Shown here: positions 7,282 through 16,056 of the stretch, one piece after another | Numbering within the stretch: position 1 is the first letter of the stretch | Layout of the letters: each line of letters starts with the position of its first letter | NCBI GenBank assembly: GCA_900319625.1 | Contig: ONPD01000002.1 | Span: forward strand, 1 to 64,000 | Direction of reading: 5' to 3' | Length of the DNA stretch: 64,000 bases | DNA from: an uncultured Treponema sp. | GTDB lineage: Bacteria > Spirochaetota > Spirochaetia > Treponematales > Treponemataceae | Program-made: the position numbers and the translations under genes | Notes under the pieces: generated by a model | Told to the model about the DNA's origin: nothing | Seen by the model: the letters and a program-made list of their open reading frames with translations, nothing else | Database searches by the model: none

Positions 7282-9597
7282 ATGATAACAAGAAGAAGTC
7301 GAAGAGCTGGAAAATTGGATAGCAGACTGTATGGCATGAATGTTGAAGATATTTCAAAAGAAGAGATTTTAAGCTCGGTCGCATATCTTTTTCTTCTTAC
7401 TCAAAATGCAAATTCCGGATCACTGGATGTAATTTATCCATTTATTGAAAAACTTGTCCTCAGACTGGGCTTATGGGAGCGCATGAATGAGGTTCTGCAA
7501 ACATACGTTGATTTTCTGGAAAAGAAGCAAATCCTTCGCCTTTGTAATCCAAACAGCCCGGAAGGTAAGCCAAGGTCTCTTAGAAGCTGTATTGAGGATG
7601 ATGAAGCTTCTGAAGCTCCTAAGTATGAAGTAGATAAGCAAATAGAAATATACCAGGGTAACCTTGTAGGTGAAGAAAGAAATTTCTATCGCATTATGCT
7701 CTCTAAAGGCACTGGTATGCTCTCACAGATTCTTTATCATATCTTTTTCAATAAAAGAGAAATGAATTTTGAAAGATTCCAGAGTGTATTGCCAGTTCGC
7801 ATTGCATACATTATGTCAAATACCTCAAAAGTTGATTTTTTAAAAGATGAATTGAATCTTTCAGACGAAGAGGCAAGGTATCTTCTTTTCAGATACCGTA
7901 AATTGACAATCGATGGCTTTGCCGAAGTTCTGGATTCTTTTGGCTATAATTCAATGTACTTATACAAAACAGTACTTGGTATAAACCAAAGCCAGTTTAA
8001 GCAGATCACAAGAAGTGACTCAAAGCTTCATCAGTTCGGTTTTATTGAATATGACAGAAGCTTGAATCCTTTAGTTGTTGATATTATTGATAATCAGGAT
8101 TTAGGCATTTATTTTGCAGATTTTATAAAAAGTCAGGAGCTTGAAGACACTTATCCTCTTAACAGTTTTCCTGTTCCTGAGAAAAATTCTTCTATATATA
8201 AGGGCTTGTTGCAGTCTGATACTCCAGTTTCTGTTCTTTTGTACGGCGCCCCTGGTTCAGGAAAAACAGAGTATGCAAAGGCTCTTGTCAAAAGTTCCGG
8301 CAAAAAGGCTCTGGTCTTTAAAAATGAATCAGAAGTTATGGGAAGAAATGATGTTCTCAGCAGATTAAACTGTCTTCTTTCTTTGAATCGTAAGGATACA
8401 GTTCTTATTGTTGATGAAGCAGATTCCCTTCTTTCAACCTCAAGAATGTCTCTCTTTGGCCCTTTTGAATCACCAAAAACAAAGGGAGTCGTTAATAAGA
8501 TGCTGGAGCTGTCTCAGAATAAGGTAATCTGGGTAGTAAACTATATTTCTCAAATTGACGAAAGTACCTTAAGACGTTTTACGGTTTCTCATAAATTTGA
8601 GCCGATGTCAGTTTCAATGCTGGAAAAAATTGCGGAAAAGAAGCTGGAAAAACTTGAAATTGAAAAGTCTTCTAAAAAAGAAATTGTAAGACTCCTTTCA
8701 AAATACAAGGTTACCGGTTCATCTGTTGAAAATCTTATTACGACGGTAAACAGCATGAAAGACAAGACAGATGAAAAAGTCCTTGAAAACCTGGAAATTG
8801 TTTTGAAGGATAATTCATCACTTTTACACGGAAATTCCAAAATGCGAACCCACGTGAAAGACTCTTATGATATGTCCGTTTTGAATACAAGTCTTTCCGC
8901 AAAGAAAATTATGAACATGCTCTATAATGCAAAAAAGTTTGCAGAAAAAAATCCCGAGTCAGGGGCTGTAAGAATGCTTTTTTACGGTCTTTCGGGAACC
9001 GGTAAAACGGAATTCGCCCGCTATATCAGTGAATCTTTGGGAAAAGACCTGCTTTTAAAACGCGCCTCTGATATTTTTGACAAATATGTCGGCGGAACGG
9101 AGCAGAATATCGCAGCCGCCTTTGAAGAAGCCGCTAAAAATGACCAGATTCTCCTCTTTGACGAAGCAGACAGCTTTTTCAGCGACAGAAAAAATGCAGA
9201 AAGAAATTTTGAAAGAACTCAGGTAAATGAATTCCTTACCCAGCTTGAAGAATTCCCGGGCATTGTCATCTGTACTACCAACCTCAGAAATATTATGGAC
9301 CCCGCAATGCTGCGCAGGTTTCATATAACGGTTGATTTCAAGGCTTTGAAAGAGGAGGGTGTTAAAAAGCTTCTGGAAAAATTTTTCAGTAATTATGCTT
9401 TTGATGAAAAACTTATCGAAAGACTCTGTGCTTACGGTAGTGTAACCCCGGGTGATTTTGGAAAGCTTTCCGACACAATCAAATTTATGGACCCTGACGA
9501 AATTACCGCAGAATACATAATTGCCCAGTTGTGTGAGATTCAGGAGGAAAAAGACGTAGAGGGCAGGGCTTCCAGAAAAATCGGATTTTGCGCATAG
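7282..9597 (+). CDS. Tandem AAA+ ATPase (two ATPase domains, 771 aa)
   Basis: The N-terminal 300 residues are helical and unassigned. The first AAA+ domain has Walker A GAPGSGKT (about residues 322-329) and Walker B LIVDEAD (about 375). The second has Walker A GLSGTGKT (about 569-576), Walker B LLFDEADS (about 624) and arginine-finger-like LRRF (about 675), and is typical of the FtsH/SpoVK/Cdc48-like class. The first domain also has a divergent LRRF segment. Such proteins remodel or extract proteins as hexamers. It is the main enzyme of the operon that faces the WYL regulator, with four small proteins encoded upstream as possible partners. RBS GGGAGA lies before the ATG. Confidence 0.85.
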   Translation: MITRRSRRAGKLDSRLYGMNVEDISKEEILSSVAYLFLLTQNANSGSLDVIYPFIEKLVLRLGLWERMNEVLQTYVDFLEKKQILRLCNPNSPEGKPRSLRSCIEDDEASEAPKYEVDKQIEIYQGNLVGEERNFYRIMLSKGTGMLSQILYHIFFNKREMNFERFQSVLPVRIAYIMSNTSKVDFLKDELNLSDEEARYLLFRYRKLTIDGFAEVLDSFGYNSMYLYKTVLGINQSQFKQITRSDSKLHQFGFIEYDRSLNPLVVDIIDNQDLGIYFADFIKSQELEDTYPLNSFPVPEKNSSIYKGLLQSDTPVSVLLYGAPGSGKTEYAKALVKSSGKKALVFKNESEVMGRNDVLSRLNCLLSLNRKDTVLIVDEADSLLSTSRMSLFGPFESPKTKGVVNKMLELSQNKVIWVVNYISQIDESTLRRFTVSHKFEPMSVSMLEKIAEKKLEKLEIEKSSKKEIVRLLSKYKVTGSSVENLITTVNSMKDKTDEKVLENLEIVLKDNSSLLHGNSKMRTHVKDSYDMSVLNTSLSAKKIMNMLYNAKKFAEKNPESGAVRMLFYGLSGTGKTEFARYISESLGKDLLLKRASDIFDKYVGGTEQNIAAAFEEAAKNDQILLFDEADSFFSDRKNAERNFERTQVNEFLTQLEEFPGIVICTTNLRNIMDPAMLRRFHITVDFKALKEEGVKKLLEKFFSNYAFDEKLIERLCAYGSVTPGDFGKLSDTIKFMDPDEITAEYIIAQLCEIQEEKDVEGRASRKIGFCA

Positions 9598-9645
9598 GGA
9601 AAAACGCAGAATGAAAAAGCTATGGTATAATATTTGGAGTAAAAA

Positions 9646-10440
9646 ATGCAGAAAATGATTGAATTTTTATCTCAGTACAAAAGAAAGAAAATGCCGGGTT
9701 GGTTGAAAAACCTGAATCCGGATGACGACAGGAAACCAGATATTCAGTACATTTTGAACGGACGGGTGGTTTTTTACCCTGCCTGTTATTCTGACGGTTT
9801 TATGGTCGAGGTATTTAATACTTCTCACAGTGCCTTTGTTTATCTCTATGCGGACTATGCAATGACAGAAGAAAAATGGACTGAAATCTTACATACACGG
9901 GAATTAAACGAAAGAAAAACTGATGGTCACATTACCTGCCAGACTTCTGATGGGAATTTCAGAGGCTATGATGAGATAGCCCATTATGATTATTCTTTTG
10001 ATGAAATTGCCGGCCCGCAGGACTGGGAACCTCATTATGAATATAATCACGGTCCTCGGCATGGAAAACGCTTTTGCAGACTTTCTATTTTTGAACGCCA
10101 GGAAATATACAATGAAAACTACGGAGCAAAGCGCTTTGCACTTTTATATATCAACGATGATGGAATAATGATTTATGATGCCCTCTGGGGAAGCAAAAAA
10201 TATAAAGCACCTTTTGCCTGCCTTATGGAAGACTATGGACTTGGCGGAACTTACAACACCTTGGGAAAAGGCGGCCGTATGGAAGCCCTTGCAAAAGAAA
10301 GTGGCGTATATCCCAAGTTTATGATTTTTGGAGAAACGGCGACACCATGGGATAATACAACCAAAGTTCCGGAAGTTTATGCAGAAAAAGGTGGCTGCTG
10401 GGGGCATCTGCGAACTTTATATATGAAAGAAGAAAAATAA
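9646..10440 (+). CDS. Hypothetical protein (264 aa)
   Basis: The gene has its own likely promoter element TATAAT (9626-9631) and a GGAG ribosome site. The protein is soluble, rich in Tyr, His and Trp, with the stretches DEIAHYDYSFDEIAGPQDW and HYEYNHGPRHGKRFCR. No signal peptide or catalytic signature was recognised. Codon use resembles the surrounding island. It stands 48 bp after the double AAA+ gene and may be read with it as well as from its own promoter. Function unknown. Confidence 0.7.
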   Translation: MQKMIEFLSQYKRKKMPGWLKNLNPDDDRKPDIQYILNGRVVFYPACYSDGFMVEVFNTSHSAFVYLYADYAMTEEKWTEILHTRELNERKTDGHITCQTSDGNFRGYDEIAHYDYSFDEIAGPQDWEPHYEYNHGPRHGKRFCRLSIFERQEIYNENYGAKRFALLYINDDGIMIYDALWGSKKYKAPFACLMEDYGLGGTYNTLGKGGRMEALAKESGVYPKFMIFGETATPWDNTTKVPEVYAEKGGCWGHLRTLYMKEEK

Positions 10441-10460
10441 AATATAAAAAGAGGAAAAAA

Positions 10461-10882
10461 ATGAGAATTGCACTCCGCTTTCGCTGGTGGAGTATAGAAG
10501 GACTCAGATTACGAACGGATTTATTGAAGAAGCCACAGGCTTTGATTGGAACGGTAGACAGCGTTGCTAATGTAATGGAAAAACATATAATCAAAGAGAT
10601 CTCTGTTTAGAAGTAATAAAGGATTATGTAAATCAAAATCGATCTATGACAATAGATCAACTTAAGCAAACCTGGAATTTCAAAGGCATGAGGCGTGCTA
10701 TTTTGGATGCGAAGGAACTAAAACAAAATCAAAGAACTCGTAAGGATTATTTTCTTGATAATAATGATTTATTAAAAGTAAGTGATGGAATAGCAGTTGT
10801 ATCTACACAATGGACAGGTGATCTTGTTGATGAATTTATAAAAATTGCAAAAAAAGAAGGATTTACAATTCAAAAAAATTAA
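10461..10882 (+). pseudogene. Decayed gene, C-terminal domain fragment
   Basis: Starting with an ATG behind GAGG at 10451-10454, the sequence codes sensibly in two frames with lesions. A shift near 10478-10484 joins MRIALRF to a frame encoding VEYRRTQITNGFIEEATGF, a TAA at 10568 interrupts it, and the same frame then continues NGKTYNQRDLCLEVIKDYV to the stop at 10880-10882. The last 78 residues (ATG at 10646) form an intact small reading frame with SDGIAVVSTQWTG. The whole looks like the C-terminal region of a larger gene with a frameshift and a nonsense codon; the N-terminal part is missing. I recall similar tails on uncharacterised bacterial proteins but cannot name the family. Confidence 0.55.
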
Positions 10883-10962
10883 TTATATCGAATTGTAAAT
10901 ACAAAATAGAAATTTATGATAAAATAAAAGGATAAAAATCAGCAGAAAAAGGTATCCTATAA

Positions 10963-12288
10963 ATGGCAAACGAGAATGATATTCTAATAATAAACAATGG
11001 TGTTGTTACAGGTTATAAAGAGGGCGCTGTTAATGTGGAAATCCCTGCAGGGGTGACGGAAATTGGCAGGCTTGCATTTTGTGAGTGCAAATCACTTTTA
11101 TCAGTAGTAATTCCCGATGGCGTGACGGAAATTGGCTGGCGTGCGTTTGATTTCTGTGAATCGCTTAAGTCAGTGGTAATTCCAAATAGCGTTACGATTA
11201 TCGATGGTTATGCGTTCAGAAGCTGCAAATCTCTTGAGGCAGTTACAATTCCTGAAGGTGTGAAAGAAATCCTCATTCGTACGTTTCGTACATGCAAATC
11301 GCTTAAGTCAGTGATAATTCCTTCGAGCGTAACGTATATTGGGGACGAGGCTTTTCGTGGCTGTACAGCGCTTGAATCAATTGTAATTTCTGCGGGCGTG
11401 ACGAAAATTGAATATAGTGCGTTCTGTGGTTGTAAAGCGCTTAAGTCAGTTGAGTTTACCGGTACGATGGAGCAATGGGAATCCTTTGCGGGTAAGGAAA
11501 TTCTGATTGAGTATATTCCTTCAAAGACTGTAAAATGTTCTGACGGCATTTGGAAGCAGCCTGCTTTTGAGGTGGTGAACAATGTTTTTATAAACAAAGA
11601 CATGAAAGCAACAAACGTTGTAATACCTGAGGGCGTGACTTTAATTGGTAGAGATACGTTCTCTGGTTGCAAAACGCTAAAGTCAGTTGTAATGCCTGCG
11701 GGTGTAAAATCAATCGGTGAGAATGCATTTGCTGACTGCAAATCACTTAATACGGTAGTAATCTCAGAGGGCATGGAACTAATTAGTGATGCTGCGTTCA
11801 GAGGCTGTAAATCTCTTAAGTCGGTAGTAATCCCGGCGGGTGTTATGACTATCGGTAAGAATGCATTTGCTGACTGCAAATCACTTACGTCAATAGAAAT
11901 TCCAAAGGGCGTTACGACTATTCAAGAGTCTTTATTCGATGGTTGCGAATCGCTCGAGTCAGTGATAATTCCTGATACCGTTACATCAATCTGCAGGACT
12001 GCATTCCGTGATTGTAGTTCGCTTAAGTCTTTAGTAATTCCAGATGGCGTGACTTCAATCGCTGACTATGCATTTGTGGGTTGTAAATCACTTAAATCGA
12101 TTGAAATCCCAGCAAGCGTAACATCTATCGGAAAGTTTGTGTTTGTAGACTGTAATGAACTTGTGTCGATGAAGTTCGGCGGTACGATGGAACAATGGAA
12201 AGTCTTTGGAGGTGATATACATATGCTTGATCGTATTCCTGCAAAGTTCGTTAAATGTTCCAACGGAAAGGTGATTTATAAAAGATAA
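10963..12288 (+). CDS. BspA-like leucine-rich repeat protein (TpLRR)
   Basis: The 441-residue protein consists mostly of about 16 copies of a 23-residue unit with the pattern IP.GVT.IG..AF..CKSLKSV, the LRR_5/BspA type first described in Treponema and Bacteroidales. The array is broken twice by a non-repeat insert (FTGTMEQWESF near residue 166 and FGGTMEQWKVF near 405). Related proteins bind host or bacterial surfaces, but this one starts MANENDILIINNGVV with no signal peptide and no membrane anchor, so export is unclear. The 69-bp DNA unit offers a substrate for repeat gain or loss. It is followed by a hairpin terminator at 12308-12330. Confidence 0.9.
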   Translation: MANENDILIINNGVVTGYKEGAVNVEIPAGVTEIGRLAFCECKSLLSVVIPDGVTEIGWRAFDFCESLKSVVIPNSVTIIDGYAFRSCKSLEAVTIPEGVKEILIRTFRTCKSLKSVIIPSSVTYIGDEAFRGCTALESIVISAGVTKIEYSAFCGCKALKSVEFTGTMEQWESFAGKEILIEYIPSKTVKCSDGIWKQPAFEVVNNVFINKDMKATNVVIPEGVTLIGRDTFSGCKTLKSVVMPAGVKSIGENAFADCKSLNTVVISEGMELISDAAFRGCKSLKSVVIPAGVMTIGKNAFADCKSLTSIEIPKGVTTIQESLFDGCESLESVIIPDTVTSICRTAFRDCSSLKSLVIPDGVTSIADYAFVGCKSLKSIEIPASVTSIGKFVFVDCNELVSMKFGGTMEQWKVFGGDIHMLDRIPAKFVKCSNGKVIYKR

Positions 12289-12307
12289 ACATTTAACGAC
12301 TGCTAAA

Positions 12308-12330
12308 ACCACCGGCTTATAGCCGATGGT
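12308..12330. terminator. Hairpin between LRR gene and SLOG remnant
   Basis: ACCACCGGCT/AGCCGATGGT around a TAT loop, with AAATTTTAC after it on the plus strand. It pairs completely (with one G-U) when read on the minus strand, so it may serve both convergent units. Confidence 0.55.
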
Positions 12331-12346
12331 AAATTTTACTACATTT

Positions 12347-12546
12347 TTATTTTATGATAAGTTTGTAGTTTTTGTAATTCTTTCTACACAGATCGATATC
12401 ATTTTTTGTACCAGTAGAAATACCATCCCATAGAATAAGAACAAAATTCGCAGTCTCAACCATTTCGGCATTACGTCTATGACCGGCACCACGGCCATAG
12501 CGTGCCCAGTCTGCCTTATGAGTTTCAACAGGTACAATGTTTTCAC
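12347..12546 (-). pseudogene. Truncated SLOG-family gene (DUF2493/YspA-like remnant)
   Basis: In the frame ending with TAA at 12349-12347 the minus strand encodes ENIVPVETHKADWARYGRGA, then GHRRNAEMVETANFVLILWD, GISTGTKNDIDLCRK and a natural end. The ADW..YG.GAG..RN..M...A...L..WDG.S.GT pattern is the C-terminal half of DUF2493-type SLOG proteins. The N-terminal half is gone: homology stops at about 12546 and the 82-bp promoter-like repeat begins at 12548. So the gene was probably cut by arrival of the sigma cassette. No start codon or ribosome site remains. Confidence 0.65.
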
Positions 12547-12547
12547 A

Positions 12548-12629
12548 AAGTGAGGACCAATTTGTCTATATTATTATGCAGGAAGGAGGGTTCCTTCCAT
12601 GTTCTTTGACAATTTAAGGTAGATAATTT
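12548..12629 (+). repeat. Promoter-region direct repeat, copy A
   Basis: 82 bp identical to 13647-13728 except at three positions. It contains a TGRGGACCAATTTGTC block, TATATTATTATG, the inverted repeat GGAAGGAGGGTTCCTTCC (12581-12598) and TTCTTTGACA (TTGACA 12606-12611). It ends about 20 bp before the sigma gene at 12650. Probably a mobile or duplicated regulatory segment. Confidence 0.75.
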
Positions 12630-12649
12630 TATTTTTTTTAGGAGGCAAA

Positions 12650-13480
12650 ATGACAGAATATTTTAATAATATTGGGAATATCCCTTTATTAACACAGGAA
12701 GAAGAAATCGAGCTTGCTCAGAAAATTGAACAAGGTGGTATTCAGGGCAAACTTGCATTCGATAAACTTGTCTCTGCTAATCTGCGCCTTGTTGTTTCAA
12801 TTGCAAAAAACTATATAAAGAAAGGAGTTTCACTCTCTGATCTTATTCAGGAAGGCAATATCGGTTTGATGCGTGCTGCACAGAAATTTGAATGGAACAA
12901 AGGTTTTAAATTTTCCACCTATGCCACCTGGTGGATAAAACAGGCAATTACAAGATATCTGGCAGAAAAGGAAGATACCATTCGAATTCCAGTTCATAGA
13001 CAACAGCAGATTAAAAACTATAAAAATGAAGTTAGTTACCTCGGTCAGAAATTAGGAAGAAAACCAACAGATAATGAAATTATACAAGCTCTGGGGGTCA
13101 CCAAAGAACAATTAAAGGTAATCAAAAATTTAAACTTCAATACAATTCATATAGAAGATTCTTGTGGAAGTGGTGATCAGGAATGTACTGTTGGAGATTT
13201 TTTAGCAGATGATAAATATGAAAGTGCAGAAAACAAGGCCTGTAATAAACTCATTAATTATCAACTCCAAAAAGATATGAATTCCTACCTCACAAAAAAA
13301 GAACGGGAGGTAATAAGAATGCGTTTTGGGTTTGAGGATGGTTCTGTACAGACTCTTGAAGAAATTGGACAGCATTTGGGTGTAACTCGTGAACGTATTC
13401 GCCAAATTGAAAGTACTGCAATTCTAAAACTTAAAAGGGTTTATAAAACCAGAGGAATTGAACTTTCAGATTGTAATTAA
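12650..13480 (+). CDS. RNA polymerase sigma-70 family factor (group 2/3-like)
   Basis: 276 residues with all core sigma regions except 1.1. Region 1.2 is [19 protein letters not shown]. Region 2 has [21 protein letters not shown] and, further on, [17 protein letters not shown]. Region 3 carries [14 protein letters not shown] and [10 protein letters not shown]. Region 4 ends [19 protein letters not shown]. Compared with RpoD it lacks the long N-terminus, so it resembles RpoS-like alternative factors. RBS AGGAGG precedes the ATG. It lies directly after repeat copy A in an accessory island, like the two other sigma genes here, and so may serve island promoters rather than the core genome. Confidence 0.92.
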   Translation: MTEYFNNIGNIPLLTQEEEIELAQKIEQGGIQGKLAFDKLVSANLRLVVSIAKNYIKKGVSLSDLIQEGNIGLMRAAQKFEWNKGFKFSTYATWWIKQAITRYLAEKEDTIRIPVHRQQQIKNYKNEVSYLGQKLGRKPTDNEIIQALGVTKEQLKVIKNLNFNTIHIEDSCGSGDQECTVGDFLADDKYESAENKACNKLINYQLQKDMNSYLTKKEREVIRMRFGFEDGSVQTLEEIGQHLGVTRERIRQIESTAILKLKRVYKTRGIELSDCN

Positions 13481-13548
13481 GGAAGGCTCTTTCCAGGTTA
13501 TCGATATACAAGCTACAAATAAAATTTATAGACAGCTGGAGTAAAGGC

Positions 13549-13585
13549 GCAGATGACATCTCGAACAAATAATGATGTCATCTGC
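13549..13585 (+). terminator. Perfect 12-bp inverted repeat after the sigma gene
   Basis: GCAGATGACATC (13549-13560) and GATGTCATCTGC (13574-13585), 13-base loop, followed by TGGAATTTTCC. It may be a weak terminator for the sigma gene; the poor T-run leaves room for another role. Confidence 0.5.
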
Positions 13586-13646
13586 TGGAATTTTCCTATA
13601 AATACTACAAGATTATCTTGACATTTTACTTTCGAAAATTTTTAAG

Positions 13647-13728
13647 AAGTGGGGACCAATTTGTCTATATTATTATGCAGGAAGGAGGGGTCCTTCCATG
13701 TTCTTTGACAATTTAAGGTAGTTAATTT
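13647..13728 (+). repeat. Promoter-region direct repeat, copy B
   Basis: Partner of 12548-12629. Includes the inverted repeat at 13680-13697 and TTGACA at 13705-13710. It lies 30 bp before the gene at 13758, so the same regulatory segment precedes two different genes. Confidence 0.75.
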
Positions 13729-13757
13729 CAGTATTTTATAATAAGGAGACAAGAATT

Positions 13758-14078
13758 ATGATTAAGAAAGAAGAAAATCTCGGTGTTATTTGCCCTGGAA
13801 GAAATCGTATGACAGAATCGCGAGATCCAGAGTTTGAAAAAATGCTTAAAGAGTTCGCAGCATTTAAAGAATCAAAAACAGGTAATTCAGAAATTACTAT
13901 GCAAGAAGGACTTGAGCTTCGAGAATATTATGAGGAATCAAAAAATCCAGCTTTTCAAGAAGCACTTAAAGATTTTTCTGCATTCAAGGAAGAAAGAACA
14001 GGTAATTCCGAAGTTACTCTGGCTGAAAAAATTGCAATTTATAATCGATTATTACATAAAAATATATTAAACATATAA
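13758..14078 (+). CDS. Small two-repeat protein of unknown function
   Basis: 106 residues, with a clear internal duplication of about 40 residues: PEFEKMLKEFAAFKESKTGN (about residue 23) and PAFQEALKDFSAFKEERTGN (about residue 64), each followed by SE(I/V)T and a helix. All repeats look helical and charged. No signal or membrane segment. AAGGAG ribosome site 10 bp before the ATG. It shares its 82-bp upstream region with the sigma gene at 12650, so both may be switched together. I do not recognise the family. Confidence 0.7.
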   Translation: MIKKEENLGVICPGRNRMTESRDPEFEKMLKEFAAFKESKTGNSEITMQEGLELREYYEESKNPAFQEALKDFSAFKEERTGNSEVTLAEKIAIYNRLLHKNILNI

Positions 14079-14122
14079 GAACTGCCAGTTTTCATTGGTT
14101 GATATGGCTTTTCTCTAATCTA

Positions 14123-14148
14123 ATAACTTTCCCGTTCGGGAAAGTTAT
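14123..14148. promoter_or_regulatory. Perfect palindrome upstream of the 77-aa gene
   Basis: ATAACTTTCCCG and CGGGAAAGTTAT around TT, with no T-run after it. It lies just before the third copy of the GTGGAGACC/TATATTATTATG block (14158-14187). It may terminate the previous gene or act as an operator. Confidence 0.45.
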
Positions 14149-14157
14149 AATTGCACA

Positions 14158-14187
14158 AAGTGGAGACCTTTTTGTATATTATTATGA
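14158..14187 (+). repeat. Third, partial copy of the promoter-region repeat
   Basis: AAGTGGAGACC, T-rich spacer, TATATTATTATGAAG; matches the first 30 bp of copies A and B with several changes. It precedes the gene at 14210, and TATTAT would be a usable -10 box. Confidence 0.5.
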
Positions 14188-14209
14188 AGAAACGAATAAG
14201 GAGTTTGCA

Positions 14210-14443
14210 ATGGAAAGAACTTGGAGTGAAGAACTTATTAACACAACCCGCGAAATTGCAGGGACTGGCTGTATGCTTCAGAGTATAGACGGGAAGAGCG
14301 GCATTTATGTTTCGGCCGGAAACGGAAGCATAGAAATCCATGGAATAGACGGCTCAGGATGGATGCCTCTTCCAACAGAAGAAGTTATTGCAACCTTCAG
14401 CAACCTTGAAGCAATGATTGAAGCCGGCTGGGTTGTGGATTAG
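14210..14443 (+). CDS. Small hypothetical protein (77 aa)
   Basis: I chose the ATG at 14210 because AAGGAG stands just upstream; longer frames start inside the promoter-like repeat. The protein begins MERTWSEELINTTREIAGTG and ends with EAMIEAGWVVD. It is acidic and soluble with no recognised motif. A degraded copy of its start lies at 16092-16150, directly before the DUF2779 gene, showing that this small gene and its promoter were duplicated. Confidence 0.6.
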   Translation: MERTWSEELINTTREIAGTGCMLQSIDGKSGIYVSAGNGSIEIHGIDGSGWMPLPTEEVIATFSNLEAMIEAGWVVD

Positions 14444-14497
14444 AAATTTTTTTTATAAACATAAACTTGTGATATAATAAATAAAAGGAGAAAAATA

Positions 14498-15997
14498 ATG
14501 AAAAATCTTAAAAAATCAGAAGCAATTAATCTTTGTATAATGGACGGTATTCCTGTTAACAAAAATAACTGCACCTATGCAAGTAGAAATTCAACCCCTA
14601 AAGCTCCAGTTTATTGGGCTAATCCGGAAATTGTTTGCCTAAAACAGGATTGGTGGCTTATATTAAATGATTGGAATTTACAAGAAATAAATGTTTTTTG
14701 TATTCCAGCAAATACATTTACAGATACACAGTTGTCTACACGAAGTGATGATCCATCACGTCTTCAATTACATATATTATGTGATGATGTTAATTTTACA
14801 AATAACAGAGGTTCAAAAGAATCATTTTCGCGCTACCTGATAAAAACTTTGCCATATCCTAATGCCGGCAAAAATAATAAAAAGGCTGTGAAAAAAAGCG
14901 CTTCAACTTCAAAAAATAATTTTGACCTTCTTATTGATGAGTTTGGTGTATGGCTTCTTGAAGAAAAAATTGTTGGTTCAAAAGGCTCTGCCTCAAGTTA
15001 CAAGTCCTATATTAAAGCGCTTGCGCGAGAAATAAATAAAGTTTTTGGCAAAAACTGGTTCCAGAATTTCCCGTTATTTTATATCGATGATAACTTCGCA
15101 AAAGAATCAAATCTTTATAACCTAACAAGTATTTTCCTTAACGAACAGAAAAAGAAGGCAAAAGGCACAGATAAAAAAGACTGGAACAACCGACAGAGCG
15201 GTTTTAACCAGTTCATAGATTTTCTTGAATCAAAGTATGGAGAACTTGATGAAGATGAACTTATTGAAGAACAGAATCTGATTCCAGAGCCTCAATCAGA
15301 ACCTTCAAAAACGATGCCAGTTGCAGTAGCAGAAATTCCAGATAGTACGGTTATTTCTGAACTTAATCATAAAGAACTGATGAGTAAATTCAAGTTCCGA
15401 ATGAATACACAAAACAGATGGTATCCAAATTTTGGCGGACAAAATGGTCTTTTATATCTAACAAGACTTCCTAATAAATTATTTTCAGCAGCTAAAGATA
15501 AACGCTGGAATTCTCTTCTGGAAGATGATTTAAACGAAATGCGTATTATTGTGGGACCAAATGAAAATGATGTACGTCTCTTTAAAGATGTTCAGAAAAT
15601 GCAATATCTCAAGGATGGAACTTTTCTTGTAGTATTTAACGACGGTATTTTCCCGCTTTACACAAGAACATCAAAAAATAAAATCATTCTTGAAAAAACA
15701 AGTATTGCATGGAAAGGTATTTCAATTGACCATATGATTCCACTTGAAAATGATTTACGCGCAAAAATTAATTCGCTTCCTACGTTGATTAAAATTTCAG
15801 ATTTGGTAATTAATTCTCTGGATGAACTGGGAATGGTTAATTTGCGTTCAGAAGAGAAGTGGTACAATTCTGTTTATGATTATCTTTCAAACGTACTGAA
15901 TCCATTACGAGATTCTCTTTATAATGAACTTTTGAAACTGGACAGAAGATATGAATTGATGGATAGAAATGAAAATTCTCGAAGAGGCAATAGGTAA
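14498..15997 (+). CDS. Hypothetical protein (499 aa) with HNH-like DHMIPL segment
   Basis: The gene has TATAAT near 14472, AAGGAG and an ATG. The N-terminal 130 residues are unassigned (aromatic-rich, LKQDWWLILNDWNLQEINVF). A linker of Lys and Ser is followed by a helical segment (FDLLIDEFGVWLLEEKIVGS) and an acidic stretch around residue 260. The C-terminal 210 residues contain RNRWYPNFGG-like and WKGISIDHMIPLEND segments; the latter resembles the D-H-x-x-P core of some HNH nucleases, but the other metal ligands are not obvious. No signal peptide. Neighbours are mobile-type genes. A nuclease role is a guess to be tested by fold search. Confidence 0.65.
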   Translation: MKNLKKSEAINLCIMDGIPVNKNNCTYASRNSTPKAPVYWANPEIVCLKQDWWLILNDWNLQEINVFCIPANTFTDTQLSTRSDDPSRLQLHILCDDVNFTNNRGSKESFSRYLIKTLPYPNAGKNNKKAVKKSASTSKNNFDLLIDEFGVWLLEEKIVGSKGSASSYKSYIKALAREINKVFGKNWFQNFPLFYIDDNFAKESNLYNLTSIFLNEQKKKAKGTDKKDWNNRQSGFNQFIDFLESKYGELDEDELIEEQNLIPEPQSEPSKTMPVAVAEIPDSTVISELNHKELMSKFKFRMNTQNRWYPNFGGQNGLLYLTRLPNKLFSAAKDKRWNSLLEDDLNEMRIIVGPNENDVRLFKDVQKMQYLKDGTFLVVFNDGIFPLYTRTSKNKIILEKTSIAWKGISIDHMIPLENDLRAKINSLPTLIKISDLVINSLDELGMVNLRSEEKWYNSVYDYLSNVLNPLRDSLYNELLKLDRRYELMDRNENSRRGNR

Positions 15998-16056
15998 AAA
16001 ACTGACAATAACATTCGATTCTAATTCTCATCTTCCAAATAAGATTTTATGAATAA

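Noticed and set aside
11208..11879. 223-residue repetitive minus-strand frame
   Set aside because: Mirror of the LRR repeat array, so its periodicity is derived from the real gene.
10963..12288. 69-bp periodic repeats resembling a CRISPR array
   Set aside because: The repeats code the LRR units in one continuous frame; there are no spacers and no cas genes. No CRISPR array was found in the window.
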